8,459 nt of DNA from Candidatus Methanogasteraceae archaeon UBA261 (GTDB lineage: Archaea; Halobacteriota; Methanosarcinia; Methanosarcinales; Methanogasteraceae), in contig DAWR01000074.1 of the NCBI GenBank assembly GCA_002506015.1, positions 1-8,459 on the forward strand, given 5' to 3'. The notes below the pieces were generated by a model. That model was not told where the DNA came from, did not search any database, and saw only the letters and a list, made by a program, of their open reading frames with translations. Positions 1 to 6,990 of this stretch are shown one piece after another; position 1 is the first letter of the stretch; each line of letters starts with the position of its first letter. The translations under genes and the position numbers were made by a program.

Positions 1-263
1 GTGTGAATCGTTGCCCGTCCTTTGAGCTGATATCCACGCGGCGCCCCCTTCCCGAGTACCTCAACTGCGATTGCAACATGCGGGTTCTCGAGCAGGTTCT
101 TCTTCGTCTTGTCAAACAAGACGTCCACAATCAAGAGCTCACTATCACTTATCGCACGTATGCCGCCCACAGGAACCACATTCGGTATGCCCTCACTGGT
201 TGTGGTTGCCAGATGGACCAGATTCTCGTTTATCATATCCTGTATCTCGTTACTCATTTCCAT
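1..263 (-). CDS. Pyridoxamine 5'-phosphate oxidase-like FMN-binding protein, 5' part only
   Basis: This is the N-terminal 87 codons of a small flavin-binding split-barrel protein; the rest lies beyond the left edge. The translation begins MEMSNEIQDM. It continues with the family pattern of a short helix (residues 5-15), a strand with HLATTTSEGIPNVVPVG (17-33), a second strand (LLIVDVLF, 43-50), then a helix with KTKKNLLENPHVAIAVEV (52-69). That order is typical of PNPOx-like proteins, which bind FMN or related flavins and act on unknown substrates in many archaea. I chose the ATG at 263 because AGGAGG lies 7 bases upstream; an in-frame ATG at 257 is an alternative. The start overlaps the end of the truncated methyltransferase frame by 14 bases, so the two are probably co-transcribed. 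The family assignment is from the fold pattern; the substrate cannot be read from the sequence. Confidence 0.8.
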   Translation of the reverse strand, partial: MEMSNEIQDMINENLVHLATTTSEGIPNVVPVGGIRAISDSELLIVDVLFDKTKKNLLENPHVAIAVEVLGKGAPRGYQLKGRATIH

Positions 264-552
264 TGTTCTTCCTCCTTTTTGAGCCATATCCGTCATAACA
301 AGCGAATGGGGCGCGATCACGGATTGCAACCGTGCCCGGACCTGCACAGATGTCAAGAACCGTGTAGTCCGGCATAACCTCGATTCGTTTCATGATCGTC
401 CCCGCACGGTCACTCTGCCGGACCAGTTCCTCGAACCAGTCAACCCGTCCATCACGGAACTCGGGAGTTTTGGCTCTCTGCTTCCGGTTCGACTCCTCTA
501 TCGCGCCTTTCCACATACCATTTCCGTCTATGTCATGTACATCAGGTTTCAT
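250..552 (-). CDS. Class I SAM-dependent methyltransferase, N-terminal half (3'-truncated)
   Basis: Residues 1-77 are a good N-terminal region of a Rossmann-fold SAM methyltransferase: a helical lead-in (MWKGAIEESNRKQ, about 13-25), then EELVRQSDRAGTIMKRI (41-57), and motif I VLDICAGPGTVAI at 65-77, whose GxGxG-like glycine loop holds SAM. After I77 (about position 322) the expected continuation into the second strand (motif II, an acidic residue that holds the ribose) is absent. The last 23 residues are basic, unrelated sequence that runs into the start of the flavoprotein gene and ends at a TAA at 252-250. The protein therefore lacks the substrate domain and most of the SAM site and is unlikely to be active alone. 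The ATG at 552 follows the permease stop by 2 bases, so the gene is translationally coupled to the permease. Its missing half resembles the fragment at 1649-2194. Confidence 0.75.
   Translation of the reverse strand: MKPDVHDIDGNGMWKGAIEESNRKQRAKTPEFRDGRVDWFEELVRQSDRAGTIMKRIEVMPDYTVLDICAGPGTVAIRDRAPFACYDGYGSKRRKNNGNE
271..276 (-). promoter_or_regulatory. Shine-Dalgarno site of the PNPOx-like gene
   Basis: On the minus strand this reads AGGAGG, followed by 7 bases and ATG at 263. It is the strongest ribosome-binding site in the window. It lies inside the 3' end of the truncated methyltransferase frame, so the flavoprotein can be translated independently of that fragment. Confidence 0.7.
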
Positions 553-554
553 TC

Positions 555-1637
555 TTACCAGTACTCATTCTTCTTTCGTATTATTAGATAAAGGAACAAG
601 GGACCTCCCACAAAGGATGTGATGATCCCTACAGGGATTATCACCGGAGCTACGACTTCTCTTGCAAGGATATCTGCAGCGACCAGAAAAGCAGCCCCGA
701 AGAGTGCCGAAGCCGGGAGTACATATCTGTTATCTCCACCGATGCACATGCGGGTGATGTGCGGAGCAACCAGACCTATGAACCCGATCATTCCTGTGAA
801 ACATATAATAACTGCGGTGATGAACGATGCGAGCATCATCCCACAGATTCTGGTCCGCTCGACATTTACACCAAGGCTCTTTGCGGTCTCATCTCCTGCA
901 CCCATCACATTGAGGTCCCACGATTTCCATAACAGTATCGGAACACAGACCAGAAGCACGATTGTGACGGTATGAACATTGCTCCATGTCGCCTTTCCAA
1001 GGTCCCCCATCAGCCAGACGATTACATCCTTCAGTGCCTCCGCATCGGAAAAGTAGTGGAGCAGTGATGAGACCGCACTGAAGATGTAGGTCATTGCAAT
1101 GCCTGCAAGTATCATCGTCTCTGGCGTAGCCTGCTTGTACCGTGACAGTCCAACAATTATGAATGACGGTATCAGAGCGAAGAGAAACGCATTTCCCACC
1201 AGAAGAAGCCCCCCACCAATGAAGCCAACACCGGTGATGATTGCGAGGGCAGCACCCAGTCCGGCACCGGCTGAGATTCCGAGAGTGAACGGGGATGCGA
1301 GCGGGTTTCTGAGTATCCCCTGCATCTCTGCTCCCGCGATAGCAAGTCCGGCTCCTGCAAGGATGCCCATTGCAACCCTGGGCATCCTTATGTTCCAGAC
1401 AACGATTGGTGCAAGCTCGGGAACCTCAAAGATGCTGGGGAAGTATCTGTCAAGGATTGTGGCATATACCTCCAGAACCGAAAACCTGAGAGGTCCGAGT
1501 GATATGCTTATGCCGCATAAGAGAACCGTTAAAGCGATAAAGAAGGAGATGAAGAATATCTTCCTGCCAATGTAGGTCCCATACTCTTCTTTTACCTCGC
1601 TTCGTGTTATGGTTGCAGCAATGTTCACTTCTGCCAT
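555..1637 (-). CDS. FecCD-family ABC transporter permease (iron-siderophore/cobalamin type)
   Basis: This is a complete membrane subunit of a metal-chelate importer; with the ATG start it is 360 residues, normal for the family. Positions use that start. It has about ten hydrophobic segments, the first at IGRKIFFISFFIALTVLL (24-41). Family hallmarks are RMPRVAMGILAGAGLAIAGA (84-103) followed by MQGILRNPLASPFTLG (105-120), the GFIGLVAPHITR loop (285-296), and near the end PVGIITSFVGGPLFLYL (335-351). The protein would form a homodimeric channel in the cytoplasmic membrane, fed by a binding protein and driven by an ATPase; neither partner is in the window. I prefer ATG at 1637, 11 bases after the upstream stop at 1649, to an in-frame GTG at 1670 that would overlap the upstream gene. 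The TAA at 555 is 2 bases from the next ATG. Corrinoid or iron(III)-chelate transport is likely, but the substrate is not decidable here. Confidence 0.93.
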   Translation of the reverse strand: MAEVNIAATITRSEVKEEYGTYIGRKIFFISFFIALTVLLCGISISLGPLRFSVLEVYATILDRYFPSIFEVPELAPIVVWNIRMPRVAMGILAGAGLAIAGAEMQGILRNPLASPFTLGISAGAGLGAALAIITGVGFIGGGLLLVGNAFLFALIPSFIIVGLSRYKQATPETMILAGIAMTYIFSAVSSLLHYFSDAEALKDVIVWLMGDLGKATWSNVHTVTIVLLVCVPILLWKSWDLNVMGAGDETAKSLGVNVERTRICGMMLASFITAVIICFTGMIGFIGLVAPHITRMCIGGDNRYVLPASALFGAAFLVAADILAREVVAPVIIPVGIITSFVGGPLFLYLIIRKKNEYW

Positions 1638-1648
1638 TCTCAAGCCCT

Positions 1649-2167
1649 TTAGTGTGAATTTGGCTGCCACCGTATCATGGCGCTCTTTGATTTACGCTTC
1701 AAACAGAGCGCCCCATCATCCGTGACCAGGGTTCCGGATAGATACTCCCTCAATACCCCGTCCTTCTCTGATGGCAGGTCGTACGTCTCCATGATCCTGG
1801 TCACTGCCTCATCCATATTGGCGTAGCGCTGTTCAAACTCCGAGTCCCAGATCTCCACATCCGCATATATCTCCATGTCGTGCAGTATGTTGCAGAGGTG
1901 GATGTAATCCGACCACGAGTGATGCTTCTCGCCGCAGATCTCCTCACAGAGTCCGCCATCCATCCATCTGCCCGCAAACGTGAAGAGATAAACATACTTC
2001 GTTGCGGCGGCATTCATCTTTGCGAGCGCTTCCTGTATATCGAGCATGGAGAGCGAGTGGGATGCAATCACAACGTCGTGTGGTTCAATATCGCTATCAC
2101 TGCCCAGTTCGATATCCTCCCACTGTTTGTTGATGCTCGTGATGTTCGTTACACCTTCTCCCGCCAT
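1649..2167 (-). CDS. Class I SAM-dependent methyltransferase, C-terminal half (5'-truncated)
   Basis: This frame carries the second half of the same kind of methyltransferase as the fragment at 250-552. It has the strand after motif II (GVTNITSINKQWEDIEL, 5-21), then the acidic/hydrophobic core strand DVVIASHSLSMLD (31-43), KYVYLFTFAGRW (57-68), an HHSWSDYIHLCNILHDM region (82-98), and a closing strand ALCLKRKSKSAMIRW (153-167). Motif I, the SAM-binding glycine loop, is missing. The frame stays open above the ATG only to a TAA at 2197-2195. A neighbouring frame just upstream contains SSMF, resembling the usual P-S-x-x-M-F of this family, so the 5' end looks frameshifted as well as cut. The ATG at 2167 has no Shine-Dalgarno sequence and is probably an internal methionine. 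It ends 11 bases before the permease start. It is probably a pseudogene or part of a rearranged gene. Confidence 0.75.
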   Translation of the reverse strand: MAGEGVTNITSINKQWEDIELGSDSDIEPHDVVIASHSLSMLDIQEALAKMNAAATKYVYLFTFAGRWMDGGLCEEICGEKHHSWSDYIHLCNILHDMEIYADVEIWDSEFEQRYANMDEAVTRIMETYDLPSEKDGVLREYLSGTLVTDDGALCLKRKSKSAMIRWQPNSH

Positions 2168-2455
2168 ATTCTGGCGTTGAACATGCTTGAAAAATTAGGC
2201 TCTTCGCTATTTCATGTGGGTGAAATGGGGTTAAGATATCCTATCAAAGTATCCACTCCAAAAAGGAGGGTAAGACGTATGCGGGCTTCAATTTACCTAA
2301 ATCCGGCGTCATGATCCGCTTTGATTCCTACAGAGTATCTGGTATCGATTTGGTAGTACTTCCTTATACTTTTAAGGTACAAATTAACACATACTACATA
2401 TTCTAAGACATTATTTGTATAAATTTGTAACAACAAGTCGTCGATTTTTAGATAA
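2168..2455. other. Gene-free stretch upstream of the methyltransferase fragment
   Basis: I see no intact gene here. The first 30 bases continue the broken methyltransferase frame. The plus strand has an isolated AGGAGG (within aaaaaggaggg, about 2260-2270) followed by an 11-codon frame ending at 2313. A 31-codon frame at 2311-2406 overlaps it by ATGA. Neither looks like a known protein. From about 2360 the sequence turns AT-rich. A promoter for the minus-strand operon would be expected here, but I cannot pick a convincing TATA box. Confidence 0.4.
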
Positions 2456-2957
2456 TACCCCATTTACCCTCTGATTTGGAGGGGATACCTATCAAAGATA
2501 TATCTTGGTGATGAAATCCTGGGCATTTCGATAACAGTAGGGGCTTTGCATTCAATACACACCTCCTGTGATCTGCTTCAATTGATGTTGGGAGCATCGT
2601 ATTACCCATACAAAACAGCGGAGAGCCATACAATACTTAAAGTGTTCTTTGGAGTAAACAAGCCTCTAAACGACTTTGAAAAGATCAGAGAACTTACTAT
2701 AAAGATGAGGAAAGGTTTGTTCTGACTTTTGTAAGAAGCAGTCATTTAGATGGTTACACTGTAACTAACCAAAAAACGCTTCCGATTTTTCCAGATGGGT
2801 TATAAGTTCACTGCAACGCGAGATACCAGAGAGCCGACTATTTTCGGAGCAAGCGCAGTTTATGCCGATGCCAAGTATAGAGGGGGTGTGGGAGTATCAT
2901 GGCCATACATACTTCTTTCCAGAAGGCATTATGTTGCCAAGCTTTTTGTTAATATAA
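2456..2957 (+). pseudogene. Possible decayed plus-strand gene, pieces in three frames
   Basis: The plus strand has an 89-codon open frame from 2456 (just after a TAA) to a TGA at 2725. It has protein-like composition, with GYLSKIYLGDEILGISI early and VNKPLNDFEKIRELTIKM near the end, but no start codon at its head. Near that stop another frame takes over with ERFVLTFVRSSHLDGYTV and TLPIFPDG, up to a TAA at 2805. A third frame (2769-2957) gives SRWVISSLQREIPESRLF and GHTYFFPEGIMLPSF. One gene broken by two frameshifts would explain this, but I recognise no family. The last piece lies antisense to the end of the large secreted-protein gene. An overlapping minus-strand frame at 2448-2633 looks less protein-like. 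This call is tentative; a chance run of open frames is a real alternative. Confidence 0.3.
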
Positions 2958-5900
2958 ATATCTTGTTCAGTTTTGGTATTGTATTTTACCTCTGATAAGT
3001 TTATAGTTTTCTTGTAACATACATTTTGTGAAAATACTGCATCTGGGTGGGTATAAAACCAGGTATATCCATTTTCATCAAGCGTTTTGACGAGGTGTTT
3101 ATATGGCTGATTGCTCATGTTAAGAGCAGACTCTGGACCCTCGCGGGTATAAAACCATTCACCATTATCTATCAGAATTCTAACATCGAAACAATTGAAA
3201 CGCGGCTGTATTACCAGATCGTCCCTATATGCCTTTAATTTCAGGAAATATGTCTCCGGGTCTGCGAACGAAAATTCACCCCCCCATATCATAAATTCAT
3301 CCATCCCCTGATCATAAGCAATACTCATTGCCCTCTCAAAGCCAGCGAGTTTTTCTTCATCCCCAAATGTGTCCATCGGTGCTTTCCTAAATCCAACCTC
3401 GCCCAGCCCCCCTGCACAACCATAAGCGACAGGAGAACTTCGCAATCTCGAGATCTTAAGGCATGACGTTTCAGAAACTGGGCTCTCATAGTTGGTTAAG
3501 TACCATGCCGGACTTGTTGGATATGCCGTATTTCCATAATCGTAATCTTGGGGTCCGTTCTGCGCTATCATCGTTCTTACATAAGTGTCTACTGTGTTAG
3601 GGCGTATTGCAATTCTATGACTTAAATTACCATCAGTTGTTCGGATAGATGATGTGACTTTGCTCAATGATCTGAGATAGATATCCTCATCATAGACATA
3701 ATTTTCCTCGTTTAATATGAGATACGAATCATCAGCAGGATGATCTTTTAACCTATCGGCCAAGTGCATCCATGTGTTCGCCAAATACATAGTTGGTTTA
3801 TAGTTGCATCTCTCGCTACTGTCATCATCCCCATTGTTGACCCATACGGGTAAGGGCCCTCCGCTCATTGATATCTGAACTTTAGCCCCATTTTCATATG
3901 CTCCGTCCATGAATTCTAAAATTGCGGTTACGTAGTTTTCGTCAAATCGGGCACGATCTGGCTCAAGACGATCCCAAACAATAACAAGTTTCCATATTTC
4001 GAGTCCTGGGTATTTGGTGTATTCCGCTATATCCATCTCTGCATTGCCATAAAAACCGCCGTTAAATATCACAGCCCCTATAGTCATTTTTTGTGGAGGG
4101 GATGTGTACGATTCTCTTATTTTCAGAAACACGTCTTCTGAGCAGTTCTGTCCTTCCTGATTCACTGCTCTTATGTTTGCTTTCCATAACCCTATAGCTG
4201 CAGTGTCTGGGAAAGTATACGAGTATTCGTAATATCTCTTTATATCATTGACAATGTTTCCTTCCGCCATAATGTCGCGCAAAACGAGATTATTGTCAGC
4301 ATCGAATATAGACATATTAACATACGCTATGTTTGCAATATCTTCGAAATCTAGCACCTCAACCTCGAAATTGGCGGTTTCCCCTGACCCAAATGCATAT
4401 TTTTGCCTGCCATCATCAGCAAGAACATTCGCCCAGTGTATCTCGGGAACGGATGCGCCATATCGTATGGTGACATCGTGTAAAGACGGTGAATAGGTCT
4501 GGTCGGTGGTGGAAAAATCAACCTTGTATTGCATCCATCTCGAATTATCATGAACTGGATTTATGCTCCATTCATCATCGGAATTTGTTTTTTCGAGACT
4601 GTACGCATCTGAAATTATCCACCCTTCTTTTTCGAGCATCAGTTTCAATCGGATTTCTGTGACTTCATAGATCGGAGTCCGGAAGTAAAATGTATCATGT
4701 TTCCAATTTGCCGAAGATTGTACACTTTTTCCTGAGTACCACCATACCATACTCCCATCTGCTTTTTTGAAACCAACCGCCATGCATATAGCGTCGAGGT
4801 CATTGCTTTCCTTGTGCCATACACCGAATGAGTACTCACTATCTTCCTCGGTTGCCCCATTGTATAATAGCTCCCATCTTGCATCTCCACTGGTATAATT
4901 CGTTATTTCAACTTTTATCGCTTTTGACCCTTCATAAGTATCATTAACTACGGTAAGATTTCTATCGTTGGTCCCCCACCCGGCAATTATTGTATAATCA
5001 GGAACACCATCTCCATCAAAGTCGTTTTCTAATGAGGGGTTTACAAGCAAATTGACTCCGTGCGAACGACAATAGTAGTCTTCTGTGCTTGTAGGTCCAT
5101 ACCATGATGAATTATCCAATTCTTCCAAACTACCCGCACTTCGTATCTGGAACCTGATATCTCCTTCTGGTTTCACCGAAGAGGTCCACTCTATTTTGTA
5201 CGGCGTGGTATCCATACCTATATCTATCGGTGGAGATATATATTCACCACTCGTTGTTGTGTAGCGTGGAGCGTATGGTGTTGGATTATCACTCATCTCA
5301 AGCTGAGCACTGTCAACCCACATTGTTCCAGCAGCGCCGGAGAATTTTGGAACCAGAAAAACGATGGCTCTTATTTCATCCGTATCTGAAGTGGTGGTTA
5401 CAGTCATGGACAGTCTTGTAAAACTTGTACTCTCGGTTACAGTAGATGCGCCACCGGTTATATACGTTCCATAGCCCCACAATTCAGCCGCCAATTTTAC
5501 GCTCATATTGTCGGGATTATCTATCTTCACGTCAGCAGAAAATGTATAGTTGGTATTTTTTTCAACGCCGTATAAATGTTGTTTGAAATAAAGTACATTA
5601 TTGTTCGAACTAAAAACAATTTTCTGCGATTTCGATTCACTGGTAGACATACTCGTGTCCAGTGTTGTCACACAGTCACCACCTGATGGATTGTAGATGT
5701 CCCACCCTTCAGCAAGCCCGTTTATCGACGATTCCACCTCGAACGATGGATTCTGCAGCAAATTCTTCTTCTCCAGTGTGATCACCCCATAATTTTGCAC
5801 TTCCACCCCATTCGCTATACCTCCATCAAAATCTTCTTTCGTCACATGAACCACCTTCCCCGCCACCACATCACCCTCCACCGTCGCCTCCCCCGTCTGA

Positions 5901-6871
5901 TTCACCCACACCGCACTCACACACCCATCCACACCAACCGTCCGCACCCCAATCTCATAACGCGCACCAGAATCAAGCCCGGTCGCATTATAGAACGTAC
6001 TCGATGTATTCATCTGCCACACACCCCCCAGATAAATCATCACATAAGAAAAGCTCACAACATCAGGATTCACCCACGTCCAGTTGATCCAGCTGCTGCC
6101 CGCGGTATGCCCGAGATCGGTGATGCCGGGCAGTGGTATTTCATACACTTCCAACCACACATCCTCGACCTGAAACGTGCCGTTACAGTCCCATGTATTT
6201 GCATGAACATAGAATTCACTGGTATTGTGACTTGTGGTAAAGGCGATTTCCTTCTCCACCCAGTCATAGCAGCCCCCAAAGTTCAGAATGTGCTGCGTTA
6301 TTAGCCTGCCATTGCAATCAACTTCCATCGCGTAGACGAGAGGCTCATAAGTCCCGGCATGATCGCTGCTAATACCTCGCGCAGAAAAAGTGTATGGCGT
6401 ATCAGGCTCTGCCTCTATCATGTAGACGCCAGGTGGAACCACTCCACCAGCATCATCGCTTCCATTGCCTGCATCCGGCTCTGATATTGCCGGCGCGTAT
6501 GACGCAGGTTCCAGATCTCCACGATCTGCGCCGCCAGTTCTGGAAAAGCCCACTCGTGCCGGGGCATCTCCATCATTTCCTCCGGTAGCGCCAAAAACCG
6601 CAGCCTCGGCGTGAATTACTGGAGTCGTGTCAGATGGTACGTCAGCAGCTACCCCCACGTGGTCTGCAGTAAGACGCTCCGATCCTGTAGCAGTTAGTCC
6701 ATCAGCAGTCAGTCTGTTGAGTGTGTGCTCAATCTGTTCATCGGATGTAAGTGAAGACGCAAAAGCAACGGACGTTAGTGCAAATAGCGAAAGCGATATG
6801 CACGCGATTACTATCAAGCATCTGCTATATTGGATGTTATGTTCTTTTTTCGAATTTACGGTGTCCCACAT
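2897..6871 (-). CDS. Large secreted multidomain glycoside-hydrolase-like protein with carbohydrate-binding domains
   Basis: Numbering counts from the in-frame GTG at 6943 (1348 aa). I prefer ATG at residue 25 (position 6871; 1324 aa), because it has GGGGGT 7 bases upstream and directly heads a signal peptide (core CLIVIACISLSLFALTSVAFA, 42-62, with an AFA cleavage site). Domains: Asp/Gly/Ala-rich linker 65-170; jelly-roll-like domain 172-268; FN3 271-355; CBM4/9-like domain starting NLLQNPSFE 394-560; a beta-sandwich in two parts (561-629 and 791-829) that encloses a second NLLVNPSLE-type domain (630-786) with a DFDGDGVPD calcium-type loop; Ig-like 830-945; TIM-barrel-like domain 950-1245. 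In the barrel, LILNEEN (N1078-E1079) fits the acid/base position and GLGEVGF (E1182) the nucleophile position of clan GH-A hydrolases. At least 15 N-x-S/T sequons are present. It is probably exported and glycan-binding or glycan-cleaving. No membrane anchor or sorting tail is visible. Confidence 0.85.
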   Translation of the reverse strand: MWDTVNSKKEHNIQYSRCLIVIACISLSLFALTSVAFASSLTSDEQIEHTLNRLTADGLTATGSERLTADHVGVAADVPSDTTPVIHAEAAVFGATGGNDGDAPARVGFSRTGGADRGDLEPASYAPAISEPDAGNGSDDAGGVVPPGVYMIEAEPDTPYTFSARGISSDHAGTYEPLVYAMEVDCNGRLITQHILNFGGCYDWVEKEIAFTTSHNTSEFYVHANTWDCNGTFQVEDVWLEVYEIPLPGITDLGHTAGSSWINWTWVNPDVVSFSYVMIYLGGVWQMNTSSTFYNATGLDSGARYEIGVRTVGVDGCVSAVWVNQTGEATVEGDVVAGKVVHVTKEDFDGGIANGVEVQNYGVITLEKKNLLQNPSFEVESSINGLAEGWDIYNPSGGDCVTTLDTSMSTSESKSQKIVFSSNNNVLYFKQHLYGVEKNTNYTFSADVKIDNPDNMSVKLAAELWGYGTYITGGASTVTESTSFTRLSMTVTTTSDTDEIRAIVFLVPKFSGAAGTMWVDSAQLEMSDNPTPYAPRYTTTSGEYISPPIDIGMDTTPYKIEWTSSVKPEGDIRFQIRSAGSLEELDNSSWYGPTSTEDYYCRSHGVNLLVNPSLENDFDGDGVPDYTIIAGWGTNDRNLTVVNDTYEGSKAIKVEITNYTSGDARWELLYNGATEEDSEYSFGVWHKESNDLDAICMAVGFKKADGSMVWWYSGKSVQSSANWKHDTFYFRTPIYEVTEIRLKLMLEKEGWIISDAYSLEKTNSDDEWSINPVHDNSRWMQYKVDFSTTDQTYSPSLHDVTIRYGASVPEIHWANVLADDGRQKYAFGSGETANFEVEVLDFEDIANIAYVNMSIFDADNNLVLRDIMAEGNIVNDIKRYYEYSYTFPDTAAIGLWKANIRAVNQEGQNCSEDVFLKIRESYTSPPQKMTIGAVIFNGGFYGNAEMDIAEYTKYPGLEIWKLVIVWDRLEPDRARFDENYVTAILEFMDGAYENGAKVQISMSGGPLPVWVNNGDDDSSERCNYKPTMYLANTWMHLADRLKDHPADDSYLILNEENYVYDEDIYLRSLSKVTSSIRTTDGNLSHRIAIRPNTVDTYVRTMIAQNGPQDYDYGNTAYPTSPAWYLTNYESPVSETSCLKISRLRSSPVAYGCAGGLGEVGFRKAPMDTFGDEEKLAGFERAMSIAYDQGMDEFMIWGGEFSFADPETYFLKLKAYRDDLVIQPRFNCFDVRILIDNGEWFYTREGPESALNMSNQPYKHLVKTLDENGYTWFYTHPDAVFSQNVCYKKTINLSEVKYNTKTEQDIYINKKLGNIMPSGKKYVWP

Positions 6872-6878
6872 CTTTGAT

Positions 6879-6884
6879 ACCCCC
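6879..6884 (-). promoter_or_regulatory. Shine-Dalgarno-like site that sets the start of the secreted protein
   Basis: On the minus strand GGGGGT lies 7 bases before ATG at 6871, within GGGGGTATC, close to the archaeal consensus GGAGGTGATC. It supports the ATG, which directly precedes a normal signal peptide, over the upstream GTG at 6943, which would give an unusually long charged N-terminus. Confidence 0.5.
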
Positions 6885-6950
6885 ACGGTATGTGATTGAG
6901 ATATGGCAAATCTGTCACGCCCCCGTGACCCCCACTTGCCCACCTTATCT

Positions 6951-6975
6951 CATAATAATGAGTATGATTATTATG
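6951..6975. promoter_or_regulatory. 25-bp inverted repeat next to the TATA box, likely operator
   Basis: A perfect 9-bp inverted repeat, CATAATAAT - 7 bases - ATTATTATG, abuts the TATA box of the secreted-protein gene. It covers the interval where the transcription start is expected (about 25 bases downstream of TATA). A dimeric repressor bound here would block polymerase or TFB access. The half-sites are AT-only apart from one C/G, so an RNA hairpin would be weak; a DNA operator is the better reading. No regulator gene lies in the window. Confidence 0.5.
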
Positions 6976-6976
6976 A

Positions 6977-6990
6977 TATATAAAGTTATC
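6977..6990 (-). promoter_or_regulatory. Archaeal BRE/TATA promoter of the secreted-protein gene
   Basis: Read on the minus strand this is GATAAC followed by TTTATATA (TATA box 6977-6984), matching the archaeal BRE plus TATA arrangement. Initiation is expected near 6955. That gives an untranslated leader of about 80 bases to the ATG at 6871, or about 10 bases to the alternative GTG at 6943. Confidence 0.55.

Noticed and set aside
619..1575. Plus-strand frames of 118 and 158 codons opposite the permease
   Set aside because: They are antisense to a complete FecCD permease with strong family motifs and have no recognisable domain or ribosome-binding site.
2311..2406. 31-codon plus-strand frame overlapping an 11-codon frame with AGGAGG upstream
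   Set aside because: The Shine-Dalgarno spacing is tempting, but both frames are very short, lie in AT-rich DNA and match nothing; a leader-peptide role would be speculation.
2448..2633. 61-codon minus-strand frame
   Set aside because: It has no Shine-Dalgarno site and an irregular composition. The opposite strand carries a longer, more protein-like frame over the same bases.
2753..2765. Palindrome GTTACACTGTAAC
   Set aside because: It is a perfect 6+6 dyad, but it sits inside the presumed remnant region, away from any promoter I can identify, so chance is the better explanation.
2771..2776. A6 run (T6 on the minus strand) as terminator of the secreted-protein gene
   Set aside because: T-runs can terminate archaeal transcription, but this single short run lies 120 bases beyond the stop with no other support.
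5795..6304. 169-codon plus-strand open frame rich in His, Pro, Thr and Arg
   Set aside because: It is the antisense shadow of the GC-richer 5' part of the secreted-protein gene. Its composition is typical of antisense frames, and the opposite strand has clear FN3 and beta-sandwich domains.
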